Below the pieces are notes generated by a model. The model saw nothing but the letters and a program-made list of their open reading frames with translations, ran no database searches and had not been told where the DNA came from. Shown here one piece after another: positions 33,019-40,553 of a DNA stretch of 64,000 bases. The first letter of the stretch is position 1; every line of letters starts with the position of its first letter. Made by a program: the position numbers and the translations under genes. The stretch comes from Bin87 sp965204685 (GTDB taxonomy: Bacteria; Chloroflexota; Dehalococcoidia; Lucifugimonadales; UBA3495): the NCBI GenBank assembly GCA_965204685.1, contig OZ242004.1, positions 1,054,001 to 1,118,000 on the forward strand, written 5' to 3'.

Positions 33019-33378
33019 TTACGGATCCTCGCCGTAGGACGTGGGGTTGCCGGCGGCGATCCACGCGGGCGTGCCGTCGTCCACGTTGTAAAGCATCTCC
33101 GAGTCGTAGCCCATGGCGGCGGCCAGTTCGCAGGCCAGTCCGCTGCGGACGCCGGCGGCGCAGATGAACAGCAGCTTCTTGTCCTCGGGCACCTCGTCCA
33201 TGCGGCCGGGCAGATCGTCCACGTTGATGTGGATCGCCCCGCTGGCGTGGCCGGTGACCCATTCGTCATCGCGGCGCACGTCGACGACGACGGTATTTTC
33301 AGGGTCGGCCTGCAGGATCTGCAAAGCCTCCGGCGAATCAACCCGGTAGTAGGGTTCGCCTGGATTCTGTCGTGGCAT
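33019..33378 (-). CDS. Rhodanese-like sulfurtransferase domain protein
   Basis: A single rhodanese domain of 119 residues. VVVDVRRDDEWVTGHASGAIHINVDDL is the N-terminal CH2A-like part and Cys73 in ICAAGVRSG is the active-site cysteine that carries persulfide. Such domains transfer sulfur between thiols and donors. It lies between mtnP and ahcY, consistent with sulfur handling around methionine, though a direct role is not shown. Confidence 0.85.
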   Translation of the reverse strand: MPRQNPGEPYYRVDSPEALQILQADPENTVVVDVRRDDEWVTGHASGAIHINVDDLPGRMDEVPEDKKLLFICAAGVRSGLACELAAAMGYDSEMLYNVDDGTPAWIAAGNPTSYGEDP

Positions 33379-33458
33379 ATCGGTTACCTCCTTAAGTCGT
33401 CAGCATGAAAACACAGGATGTTCGGGATAGAAGATTACACAGAAGAAATCCATATCCC

Positions 33459-33480
33459 TTTTATCCTGTTCATCCATGCA
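33459..33480 (-). repeat. Dispersed GGATARACAGGAT-type repeat (copy 3)
   Basis: On the - strand the segment reads TGCATGGATGAACAGGATAA, sharing the GATGAACAGGATAA core with the copies at 1181 and 12776. It lies in the mtnP-rhodanese gap. Confidence 0.45.
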
Positions 33481-33494
33481 ATCTACTCTGTGCA

Positions 33495-34379
33495 TTAGTT
33501 CGGTGGCAGATCGAGATGAGTGCCGGCGATGGGGTGCAGCCGGCGGTAGGCCGCTTCGGATATGCGGCGGCGGTCGGTGATGATGGCGTTGGTCAGCGCC
33601 GTCTGGCAGTCGCAGGGACCCAGCGCGGCCAGCTCCGGCATGATGTGGCGCAGGATGATCCGGCTGTTGGCGACGTTGGCCACCAGGTTCTCCACCACCA
33701 TCTCCACCGTCACGTCGTCGTGGTCGGGATGCCAGCAGTCGTAGTCGGTGACCCACGCCATGACCGCGTAGCAGATCTCCGCCTCCCGGGCCAGCTTGGC
33801 CTCGGGCAAGGTCGTCATGCCGATGATGTCGCCGCCCCAGGCGCGGTACATGTTTGACTCGGCGCGGGTGGAGAAGGCAGGGCCTTCCATGACCACCAGC
33901 GTGCCGCCCTGGTGCGTGGGGATACCCTGCCCGGCCGCGCCGTCGGCCAGCACGGTGCTCATCTCCGGGCAGAAGGGGTCGGCGAAGGAGATGTGGGCCA
34001 CCACGCCGTCCTCGAAGAAGGTGCTGTCCCGCCGGCGGGTGCGGTCGATGAGCTGGTCGGGCACCACCATGTGCTGCGGCTCGTAGTCCGCCTGTAGGCT
34101 GCCCACCGCGCTCACCGACACGATTTGCTTCACCCCCAGGGTCTTCAGCGCGTAGATGTTGGCCCGGAAGGGCAACTCGGTGGGGCTGACCCGGTGCCCC
34201 CGCCCATGACGGGGCAGGAAGGCCACGGGCACGTCCAGCAATTCGCCCACGGTGATGACGTCGCTGGGCTTGCCGTAGGGCGTGTCGATGTCCAACACGG
34301 CAGTTTCGGCAAAACCCTGGATCTCGTACAGGCCGCTGCCGCCGATGATGGCGATTTCCGCTTGCGGTTGGTTAGGCAT
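33495..34379 (-). CDS. mtnP: S-methyl-5'-thioadenosine phosphorylase
   Basis: The 294-residue enzyme phosphorolyses methylthioadenosine to adenine and methylthioribose-1-phosphate, the substrate of the MtnA enzyme encoded at 36956. Signatures are IGGSGLY at the start, FLPRHGRGHRVSPTELPFRANIYALK, MEGPAFSTRAESNMYR and the TTLPEAKLAREAEICYA stretch. It is longer than purine phosphorylases of the PNP type. It lies in the SAM-riboswitch operon. The adenine made could be rescued by apt at 42344. Confidence 0.93.
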   Translation of the reverse strand: MPNQPQAEIAIIGGSGLYEIQGFAETAVLDIDTPYGKPSDVITVGELLDVPVAFLPRHGRGHRVSPTELPFRANIYALKTLGVKQIVSVSAVGSLQADYEPQHMVVPDQLIDRTRRRDSTFFEDGVVAHISFADPFCPEMSTVLADGAAGQGIPTHQGGTLVVMEGPAFSTRAESNMYRAWGGDIIGMTTLPEAKLAREAEICYAVMAWVTDYDCWHPDHDDVTVEMVVENLVANVANSRIILRHIMPELAALGPCDCQTALTNAIITDRRRISEAAYRRLHPIAGTHLDLPPN

Positions 34380-34430
34380 TGCAATGATTTTCCTAAATGT
34401 ATGGGGTTTGGTGGGAAGTGGCGTTTGCGG

Positions 34431-35054
34431 TTACGACCAGACGATGTCGATGATGACGCCAATCCAGAAAAGGACCCCCAGGATGATGCACACGATCTCG
34501 CCTTTGCCGAAGCGGGCGGACTGCACCAAGCGGCTGTCCACGCTGGCCCAGTAGCGGTTGAGGTTGGACTGCATTACGCACAGGACGACGATGCTCACGA
34601 CCAGGGCAACAATGCTCAGGATGACGCCAGTCAGGAGCACGGCGCCGCTGTACAGGTCAGGACTGCGCATGGTTCCGGCGAGGATGCCCACTATCCCGTT
34701 GATAACCACTACGGTGGTGAGGAGGCCGAGGTTCAGCGTGTCGGGCACGCCGCGATCCGCCATCAGTTCCTTGTACTGTCGGATGTGGGCGTGATAACGG
34801 AACCAACCGTATACCGGCACCAACTGAGTCAACCCATGCAATACCGGATAATGCGTGTCGCCGGTTTCGGCTGCCATATCGAGCGTGTGGTCCCGGTACT
34901 GCCTCCAGGTGCGGTACATCCAATAGATCCAGTAGGCGCCCATGCTGATGACGGACATCAGGATGACGCGGGCAATGGAGATGTACGCTCCTCGCGCCAG
35001 GTCGCCGGCGAGGGGTTCGCTGTCTCCGTATATTTCAGGGTGCCAGGTTGTCAT
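34431..35054 (-). CDS. DUF4234-like multi-pass membrane protein (paralog 1)
   Basis: The 207-residue product has an N-terminal cytosolic start, then a signature helix SVISMGAYWIYWMYRTWRQYRDHT, LVPVYGWFRYHAHIRQYKEL, and four membrane segments, with NLNRYWASVDSRL in between. The next gene upstream (35092) is a paralog with the same motifs. DUF4234-type proteins have no established activity. Their place in the SAM operon is unexplained. Confidence 0.65.
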   Translation of the reverse strand: MTTWHPEIYGDSEPLAGDLARGAYISIARVILMSVISMGAYWIYWMYRTWRQYRDHTLDMAAETGDTHYPVLHGLTQLVPVYGWFRYHAHIRQYKELMADRGVPDTLNLGLLTTVVVINGIVGILAGTMRSPDLYSGAVLLTGVILSIVALVVSIVVLCVMQSNLNRYWASVDSRLVQSARFGKGEIVCIILGVLFWIGVIIDIVWS

Positions 35055-35091
35055 TGAACTGTTTGCTTCTTGCTTCGCCGGGATTGCGCGG

Positions 35092-35721
35092 TCAGTTGGT
35101 TAGGTAATATTGCACGTAGTAGCCGGCGATGGTGAACCACAGGATCATTCCCAGGGCCGCCAGCACCATCGCGCCCCGGCCGAGCCTGGCGCGGTTGGCC
35201 AGCTCACCGTCGACCGCGGCCCAGTAGCGGTTGAAGTTTGCCTGGATGCGGCAAACGATGACGGTGGCCACCAGCATCCCGACCAGGCTGACCACATCAA
35301 AGATCAACTCAATCAGGACCCTGATGTCGCTTTCGCCCAGGTAGAAGTTCAGCCACACCGTGGGTATCGGGCTCCACAGCGCTGCGGATACGATCAGCAA
35401 CACCATGATCCTGGTCAGGTTCAGGTTGTGCGGGACGCTGCGCTCCTCCATGAGGTCGCGGTACGCCTTGCAGTGCGCGTAGAACCGGAACCACCCGTAG
35501 ACCGGCACCAGCATGGCCAGCGCGTGCCACACCGGATAGACATTCGCGCCCGTGTGCTCCCGGTACTGGTCCCACGTCCGGTACAGCCAATAGAACAGGT
35601 ACAGACCGAAGCTGATGATCGACAGCGCGAATATGCGCGGCGTGGAGAGGTGGTATCCGTAGGTGTTGGCGGTTCGAACCGCCATGCCGCCCACCGTGTC
35701 GTCGGATTGTCGAGCTGCCAT
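35092..35721 (-). CDS. DUF4234-like multi-pass membrane protein (paralog 2)
   Basis: The 209-residue protein repeats the pattern of its neighbour at 34431: SIISFGLYLFYWLYRTWDQYREHT, AMLVPVYGWFRFYAHCKAY and NFNRYWAAVDGELANRARLGRG, with similar helix spacing. The tandem arrangement and shared motifs indicate a duplication. Function unknown. Confidence 0.65.
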   Translation of the reverse strand: MAARQSDDTVGGMAVRTANTYGYHLSTPRIFALSIISFGLYLFYWLYRTWDQYREHTGANVYPVWHALAMLVPVYGWFRFYAHCKAYRDLMEERSVPHNLNLTRIMVLLIVSAALWSPIPTVWLNFYLGESDIRVLIELIFDVVSLVGMLVATVIVCRIQANFNRYWAAVDGELANRARLGRGAMVLAALGMILWFTIAGYYVQYYLTN

Positions 35722-35733
35722 CAGGCATTCCTC

Positions 35734-36840
35734 TCAGCGCAACTGCGGCACCTGCTCCGGCAGGTAGTGGGTGGACCGGAAGACGCTGTTGACCACGAAA
35801 CCCTGCTCGTTGGGTCCGAAGTGCGGGTTGATGTACTCCCAGACCACCTGGCCGTCGGGCGTCACCTGGAAGATGCGCCCCGGCTGGCCCTCGGTGATCA
35901 GCGTGTTGCCGTTGGGCAGCCGCCGCGCCCCGGAGATGTACGCGCTGAAGAAGTTGAAGGGCGGGTTGTCCTGGTACTGCCAGACGATCTCGTTAGTGGA
36001 CGTGTCCACCTCAATGACCCGTGAACGGGGCATCGGGTTGAACCGGTTGTGCGATCCGTTGTCGTAGATCAGCACGTTGCCGTTGTCCAGCATCGACGGG
36101 TCGTGCTGCTGTGAAAGCGCCTCGTCGCCGATCTGCCATGTAATCTCGCCGCTGGCCTTGTCGATGATGCCCACGGTGGAGATGTTGCGGAAGCTGAACA
36201 TCACCCGGTCGTCGCCCAGCGGCACCACGGTGTTGCCGTGGCTCCACTCGTCGCGCAGGTCGTTGAAGGTGACGACGTGGCGCTCCGGGTCCAGATGCTC
36301 GGCGGCGTGCCATTCCCAGATGCGGTTGCCGTTGGCGTCCACCTCCACCAGAACATCGCACCACATCCCGGTATAGTCTTCCCGCGACTCCGTGCCGGGC
36401 TGGCCTCCCTTGATGGTAGCGGCCTGGGCGTCGTCCATCCGCTCCACCGTCATGTAGAGACAGCCGCCCGATGCGGTGCGCCTGGCGTCGTGATGGTGGT
36501 ACGGGTCCCGGTGCTCCCAGATTATGTTGCCGTCCCAGTCGGCCTCCAGCATGACGCCGCCCTTGAACCGCTTCATCGCCTCGAAGGTTTCCCAGCCGCC
36601 GTCGTCCTGCACCTTGCCGCCGTAGAACAGGTTGCCGTTGGGCAGCAGGTAGCCGTACAGACCCGGCGGGTAGGGCATCTGCCACTGGTGGGCCACCTCG
36701 CCGTTGATGTCCAGCAGGTAGACCTCCCCGGTCCCGGACATCGGGGCGTACAGCGTGTAGCCGGGGCAGGCGCGTTCCGGGTCGCAGGCGGTGAGGCCGG
36801 TGCGGGCCATGCGGCGGCGGGTTTGTTGATCAATAGACAT
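35734..36840 (-). CDS. Arylsulfotransferase (ASST)-like beta-propeller protein
   Basis: The 368-residue product has ASST-type blades: repeated 'W' and 'DGNGN' motifs such as MLEADWDGNIIWEH, VDANGNRIWEWHA, WSHGNTVVPLGDDRVMFSFRNIST, then QHDPSMLDNGNVLIYDNGSH. The family includes periplasmic enzymes that move sulfate between phenols, but no signal peptide is visible here, so it may act in the cytosol or on another substrate. It follows mtnA with a CATTCCGG-family repeat in the gap. Confidence 0.75.
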   Translation of the reverse strand: MSIDQQTRRRMARTGLTACDPERACPGYTLYAPMSGTGEVYLLDINGEVAHQWQMPYPPGLYGYLLPNGNLFYGGKVQDDGGWETFEAMKRFKGGVMLEADWDGNIIWEHRDPYHHHDARRTASGGCLYMTVERMDDAQAATIKGGQPGTESREDYTGMWCDVLVEVDANGNRIWEWHAAEHLDPERHVVTFNDLRDEWSHGNTVVPLGDDRVMFSFRNISTVGIIDKASGEITWQIGDEALSQQHDPSMLDNGNVLIYDNGSHNRFNPMPRSRVIEVDTSTNEIVWQYQDNPPFNFFSAYISGARRLPNGNTLITEGQPGRIFQVTPDGQVVWEYINPHFGPNEQGFVVNSVFRSTHYLPEQVPQLR

Positions 36841-36914
36841 TAGTATTCCTTGAACGTTCCGTTTATCTGGTCGATCCAGTGAGCAGTTCCGTAGTTCCCG
36901 CGTCCCTTTGCTTT

Positions 36915-36940
36915 GTCATTCCGGCGAAAGCCGGAATCCA
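36915..36940. repeat. Dispersed palindrome, CATTCCGG family (copy 6)
   Basis: GTCATTCCGGC and GCCGGAATCCA flank GAAA. It lies in the mtnA-ASST gap and is nearly identical to the copy at 52408. Confidence 0.8.
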
Positions 36941-36955
36941 CCGACGCCGGAAGCG

Positions 36956-37999
36956 TCAGGCTGCGTCCACCGCCTGCCGCAACGACTCGGTGTAAGGCGG
37001 CCGGCACACCATGGTCTCGGTGACGATGCCGGCGATGTAACGGTGGGGCGTCACGTCGAAAGCCGGGTTGTACGCCGGCGTGCCCTCGGGCGCGGTGGGA
37101 GCGCCGCCGTAGCTGGTCACCTCGTACTGCGGCCGCTCCTCGATGGCGATGTCGTCACCGTGGACGATGGCCAGGTCCACCGTGCTGGTGGGCGCCGCGA
37201 TGTAAAACGGGATCCCGTTTTCGTGGGCCAGCACGGCCAGCATGTACGTCCCCACCTTGTTGGCGGTGTCGCCGTTGGCGGCGATCCGGTCCGCGCCGGT
37301 AATGACGCAGGACACCTCGCCCTTCTGCATCAGCACTCCCGCCGCCGAATCGGCGATGAGCGTAGCCGGGATCCCCAACTGCTGAAACTCCCACGACGTT
37401 AGCCGCGCGCCCTGCAACCAGGGCCTAGTCTCGGTGTTGTAGACGTTGAACCGCCCCCCGGCTTCCCAACCCGCTCGGATCACGCCCAGCGCGGTGCCGA
37501 AGGCCGACGTCGCCAGCGCGCCGGTGTTGCAGTGGGTCAGCACTCCCTGGCCGTCGGCGGGCATCAGCGCCCGGCCGTGCTCGCCGATGCGCCGGTTGAC
37601 GGCCTCGTCCTCTTCCTGGATGCGGCGGGCCTCTTCTTCAAGACGCGGCAGGATGCTGCCCGGGTCGGGTTCGGCCTCGGCCACACGCATCATGCGGCGC
37701 ACGGCCCAGCCCAGGTTGACGGCGGTGGGCCGGGCGGCAGCGATGTGGGACCCGGCCTGCCGCAACGCGCCAATGAAGTGGTCCCGTTCCCGGGACTGCA
37801 ACTCGGCGGCGGCCAGCACCATGGCGTAGCCGGCGGTAACCCCGATGGCGGGAGCGCCCCGCACGCGCATCTCGGTGATGGCGGCGGCGGCGGCGCGGTA
37901 ATCGGTAACGCGAACCGTGACGTGCTCGTGGGGCAAGAGCGTCTGATCAAGAAGCTCCAGCCGGCTGCCCGTCCAGTTGATGGGGCAAATTTCGTTCAT
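36956..37999 (-). CDS. mtnA: S-methyl-5-thioribose-1-phosphate isomerase
   Basis: From ATG 37999 the 347-residue enzyme isomerises methylthioribose-1-phosphate to the ribulose form, the next step after MtnP in methionine salvage. Motifs are ITEMRVRGAPAIGVTAGYA, the catalytic Cys in THCNTGALAT, and ITGADRIAANGDTANKVGT with the catalytic Asp. In-frame codons up to 38179 run through the terminator and riboswitch and are not coding. It is the first gene of the riboswitch operon. Confidence 0.95.
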   Translation of the reverse strand: MNEICPINWTGSRLELLDQTLLPHEHVTVRVTDYRAAAAAITEMRVRGAPAIGVTAGYAMVLAAAELQSRERDHFIGALRQAGSHIAAARPTAVNLGWAVRRMMRVAEAEPDPGSILPRLEEEARRIQEEDEAVNRRIGEHGRALMPADGQGVLTHCNTGALATSAFGTALGVIRAGWEAGGRFNVYNTETRPWLQGARLTSWEFQQLGIPATLIADSAAGVLMQKGEVSCVITGADRIAANGDTANKVGTYMLAVLAHENGIPFYIAAPTSTVDLAIVHGDDIAIEERPQYEVTSYGGAPTAPEGTPAYNPAFDVTPHRYIAGIVTETMVCRPPYTESLRQAVDAA

Positions 38000-38083
38000 A
38001 AATCGGTAAAGGATGCGGAGTGCGTCGATGGCGCTCTGTGCTACTCTGCGGTCAGACTGGCCGTCTCTGGATTCGAAACAGGC

Positions 38084-38117
38084 AAAAAATAAAGGCCCAC
38101 CCGCACTTGGGAGAGCC
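38084..38117 (-). terminator. Intrinsic terminator of the SAM riboswitch expression platform
   Basis: On the - strand GGCTCTCCC pairs with GGGTGGGCC around AAGTGC, followed by TTTATTTTTT (38084-38093). It lies between the SAM aptamer and mtnA, where SAM-bound aptamers are known to favour termination. Confidence 0.75.
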
Positions 38118-38187
38118 ACCATCACAGTCCGCCCCTCATCTTTCGTCCCGTCTCGGTATCCGCACGCATCGCGCCGCACACCGGGGA

Positions 38188-38277
38188 CGCCGGATTTAGC
38201 ACCTCATCCCGCGGGGTGAGCGGGACAGGTTGCCAGGCTTCACAGGGCCGTTCCCTCCGCCTGTCTGAATAAGGGTT
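38188..38277 (-). ncRNA. SAM-I (S-box) riboswitch aptamer
   Basis: Read on the - strand from 38277, the segment follows the S-box consensus: CTTATTCAGA..., GGCGGAGGGA, then CGGCCC, the GAAGCCTGGCAACC core, and a later GGTGCTAAATCC. These are the P1-P2 junction, kink-turn and SAM-contacting parts of SAM-I aptamers. It is followed by a terminator at 38084-38117 and then mtnA, so high SAM should switch off mtnA-ASST-DUF4234 pair-mtnP-rhodanese-ahcY-metK. A covariance-model search would settle the exact ends. Confidence 0.9.
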
Positions 38278-38309
38278 CCAGCAGCGTATGCAGTTTTTAA
38301 CTGCTATAA

Positions 38310-38338
38310 ATAGTACCTGCCGGGGCGGTAAATGTCAA
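38310..38338 (-). promoter_or_regulatory. Sigma-70-type promoter of the SAM operon
   Basis: On the - strand TTGACA (38333-38338) is followed after 17 bases by TACTAT (38310-38315). Transcription would start near 38303, about 25 bases before the riboswitch. This is the strongest promoter match in the window. Confidence 0.8.
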
Positions 38339-38465
38339 GGCGACGGCGAATTTCGTCGGCCCCTGACGATATCCAATGGCCACTTCCCCGGTGGCGCATG
38401 ACCGCCGAATCCGGTATTCTGTGCGCCATCATCAACGGAACCGAACGACGGGAGGGTTTGTGACC

Positions 38466-39059
38466 ATGACCACCACCGCTGCCCCAACAACTGACGATCT
38501 CTGCACCATCGAACAGCAGCCCAGCCGTTTCAACGACCAGTTCGGCGAAATGAGCCCCCGGGCCAGGAACAAGGTCAAGGGCGAAATGTCCGACTTCGTG
38601 CAGAAGTTCATCGCCGCCGCTCCCTTCGTAGTCATGGCCTCGTCCGACCCCGACGGCAACTGCGACGCCTCTCCCAAGGGCGGCAGGCCCGGCTTCGTCA
38701 AGGTTCTGGACAGCACCCGCCTGCTGTTTCCCGACGTCGCTGGCAACCGCCTTTTCCAGTCCTACCAGAACATGGACGCCAACCCCCACGTCGGCCTGTT
38801 GTTCATGATCCCCGGCGTCAACGACACCGTGCGCGTCAACGGCACCGTCACCATCGTGGACAAAGCAGAGCTGGAGCAGCAGAAGGTCGATCTGGAACTC
38901 TACTGGACCGACGACAACTCCAAGCACCTCCAGGGCATCATCATCAACGTCGAGGAGTCCTACGGCCACTGCCCCCGGGCCTACAACTTCGCCAAGCTGT
39001 GGGACACCGACCAGATCGCCGAGAACCAGGAGAACCGGCCCATTCCGCTGCGCCCGTAA
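38466..39059 (+). CDS. FMN-binding pyridoxamine 5'-phosphate oxidase-like protein
   Basis: The 197-residue protein follows the split-barrel flavin-binding fold: FIAAAPFVVMASSDPDGNCDASPKGGRPGFVKVLD, LLFPDVAGNRLFQSYQNMDANPHVGLLFMIPG and a C-terminal end with GHCPRAYNFAKLWD, the form seen in the MSMEG_1061/DR2398-like family. Such proteins bind FMN or F420 and reduce varied substrates. ATG 38466 or GTG 38460 may start it, with the GGGAGG SD at 38450-38455. It is divergent from the SAM operon. Confidence 0.85.
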   Translation: MTTTAAPTTDDLCTIEQQPSRFNDQFGEMSPRARNKVKGEMSDFVQKFIAAAPFVVMASSDPDGNCDASPKGGRPGFVKVLDSTRLLFPDVAGNRLFQSYQNMDANPHVGLLFMIPGVNDTVRVNGTVTIVDKAELEQQKVDLELYWTDDNSKHLQGIIINVEESYGHCPRAYNFAKLWDTDQIAENQENRPIPLRP

Positions 39060-39083
39060 GACCAACACCAGCTTCCGGCCTGC

Positions 39084-39111
39084 GCAGGGGCGACGCATGC
39101 GTCGCCCCTGC
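39084..39111. repeat. Perfect 28-base palindrome, GGGGCGACG relative of the GGGGCGAAT family
   Basis: GCAGGGGCGACGCA is followed directly by TGCGTCGCCCCTGC, giving a sequence identical to its own complement. It sits between the convergent genes at 38466 and 39136 and may act as a bidirectional terminator. Confidence 0.85.
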
Positions 39112-39135
39112 TTGGTTTCTTGAGCCCACCGCGGC

Positions 39136-39834
39136 TTACCCCACCCCGGTCGCCAGCCGGAACACGAACAACGCCGGCTGGATGAGGATCCGACCCAGGA
39201 AGTTGATGCCGAAGGCATAGCTCAGAAAGAGGTTCACCCCGATCAAGGCAATCAGCGGTATCCAGCCGTACCGTTCGAACTGTAGGTACGACTGGTAGAG
39301 CGACCCGGGCAACAGGCCCCCCACCACCTTGCTGCCGTCCAGCGGCGGCAGCGGGATCATGTTAAATATCCCCAGGATCAGGTTGAAGAATATCGCCAGG
39401 AACGCGGCGAAACCCAGGATGTCCACGATCCCGGACACGAACCGCGTGTCGGTCACTACCGGCAGTAGATCCAGGCGGAATACCAGGCCCAACGCGAACG
39501 CCAGCACGAAGTTGGACAACGGTCCGGCCAAGGCCACCATCGACATCCCGAAGCGACCGTGCCGCAGGTTGTAGGGGTCTACCTGCACCGGCTTGGCCCA
39601 GCCGAAACCCACCACCAGCAGCAGTAAGAAACCCAGCAGGTCAATGTGCTTGATGGGGTTGAAAGTCAGCCGCCCCATGCGCCGGGCGGTGTCGTCACCT
39701 TCGATGTGCGACGTCAGCGCGTGACTGAACTCATGAACGGTGAAACCGATAATCAGGCCAACTAGCCCGATGCCGATCACCAGCACGAACGCGGTGGGGT
39801 TCTCCCGGAGCAGGTCGAGGCTCTGTAGGATCAC
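39136..39834 (-). CDS. Site-2-type zinc metalloprotease (peptidase M50)
   Basis: A 232-residue membrane protein starting at GTG 39834, whose TGA overlap with the upstream stop (GTGA) indicates coupling. The zinc site HEFSH is at residues 34-38 inside a membrane helix, and NMIPLPPLDGSKV supplies the later ligand Asp. Such proteases cleave within membranes, but no anti-sigma factor or other substrate is nearby. Confidence 0.85.
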   Translation of the reverse strand: MILQSLDLLRENPTAFVLVIGIGLVGLIIGFTVHEFSHALTSHIEGDDTARRMGRLTFNPIKHIDLLGFLLLLVVGFGWAKPVQVDPYNLRHGRFGMSMVALAGPLSNFVLAFALGLVFRLDLLPVVTDTRFVSGIVDILGFAAFLAIFFNLILGIFNMIPLPPLDGSKVVGGLLPGSLYQSYLQFERYGWIPLIALIGVNLFLSYAFGINFLGRILIQPALFVFRLATGVG

Positions 39835-40553
39835 GTAGCAGCGCTTTCCAGGCCGGTCCGGCCCCCGCGTCGTGACGCCGGCTGCGCTCGGGGCAGGGCC
39901 ATCAGGTCCGCCTTGATGGCGGCCAGTCCCTCCGCTCCGTGGTCGTTGGCTTCCGCTACGATTGCCACGGCGCCGGCCTGCCGCAGGGCCAGCAACTCGT
40001 TGGAGCTGGGCCGCGGGCCGACCCGCACGATCAGATACTTGTCGGTTCGTCGCGCGGCGTCGGCGGCCTGACCCAGGTCCGCCAGCGTCCACGGCCCGGT
40101 CATGGCGGACTTGTCCAGCACCAGGAAATCCAGCGGGGTTCCGGCCAGGATGCGCCACATGTGGCCGTCAACGTCGTCGGGGATGCGCGCGCCGTGGGTC
40201 ATGCCGGGGTTGGCGATGTCGATGGCATCCACCAGTGCGCCGGCAAAGGGAGATACCGTGAAATCCGCGCCGGCGTCGCGCCAAGTCTGCACGGTTTCCG
40301 GTTGCAGCGGCGCGCCCCCGGCGCCCCAGATGCGGTCGCCTATCTCCGGCAGCGCGTCGGGTGTGACGCCGGGAGCGAATATGACCACCGCGTCGGCGGC
40401 TTCCGCCGATGCGGCCAGCGCCGCCTTGACGTCCCCGGAGCAGCGGGCGATGAGCGCCATGCCCGGCAACCGCCCGGATTGCGTGGAGCCGAAGCCCAAC
40501 GACGGGCCGCTCCCCGCCTCAATCCGCTCCAACAGGCTGCGCAACTGCGTCAT
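39831..40553 (-). CDS. Hypothetical protein, beta/alpha repeat-like
   Basis: I do not recognise this 240-residue protein. It contains regularly spaced strand-helix blocks (for example MALIARCSGDVKAALAASAEA, ADFTVSPFAGALVDAIDIA, DFLVLDKSAMTG, YLIVRVGPRPSSNELLALRQAGAVAIVAEAN), which is compatible with a TIM-barrel-like fold. Its start overlaps the stop of the Uma2 gene by ATGA, and its stop overlaps the M50 GTG start. Confidence 0.45.
   Translation of the reverse strand: MTQLRSLLERIEAGSGPSLGFGSTQSGRLPGMALIARCSGDVKAALAASAEAADAVVIFAPGVTPDALPEIGDRIWGAGGAPLQPETVQTWRDAGADFTVSPFAGALVDAIDIANPGMTHGARIPDDVDGHMWRILAGTPLDFLVLDKSAMTGPWTLADLGQAADAARRTDKYLIVRVGPRPSSNELLALRQAGAVAIVAEANDHGAEGLAAIKADLMALPRAQPASRRGGRTGLESAAT

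Noticed and set aside
35676..35700. GGCGGTTCGAACCGCC resembling a tRNA T-arm
   Set aside because: It lies inside the DUF4234-like coding region and no acceptor or anticodon arm fits.
38065..38090. TTTCGAATCC on the - strand resembling a tRNA T-loop
   Set aside because: The stem has only three pairs and the rest of a tRNA is absent; it lies in the mtnA leader.
38000..38179. Upstream extension of mtnA to an in-frame start at 38179
   Set aside because: It would translate the terminator, and the SAM aptamer lies just upstream; homologs begin at the MNEICPINW position.
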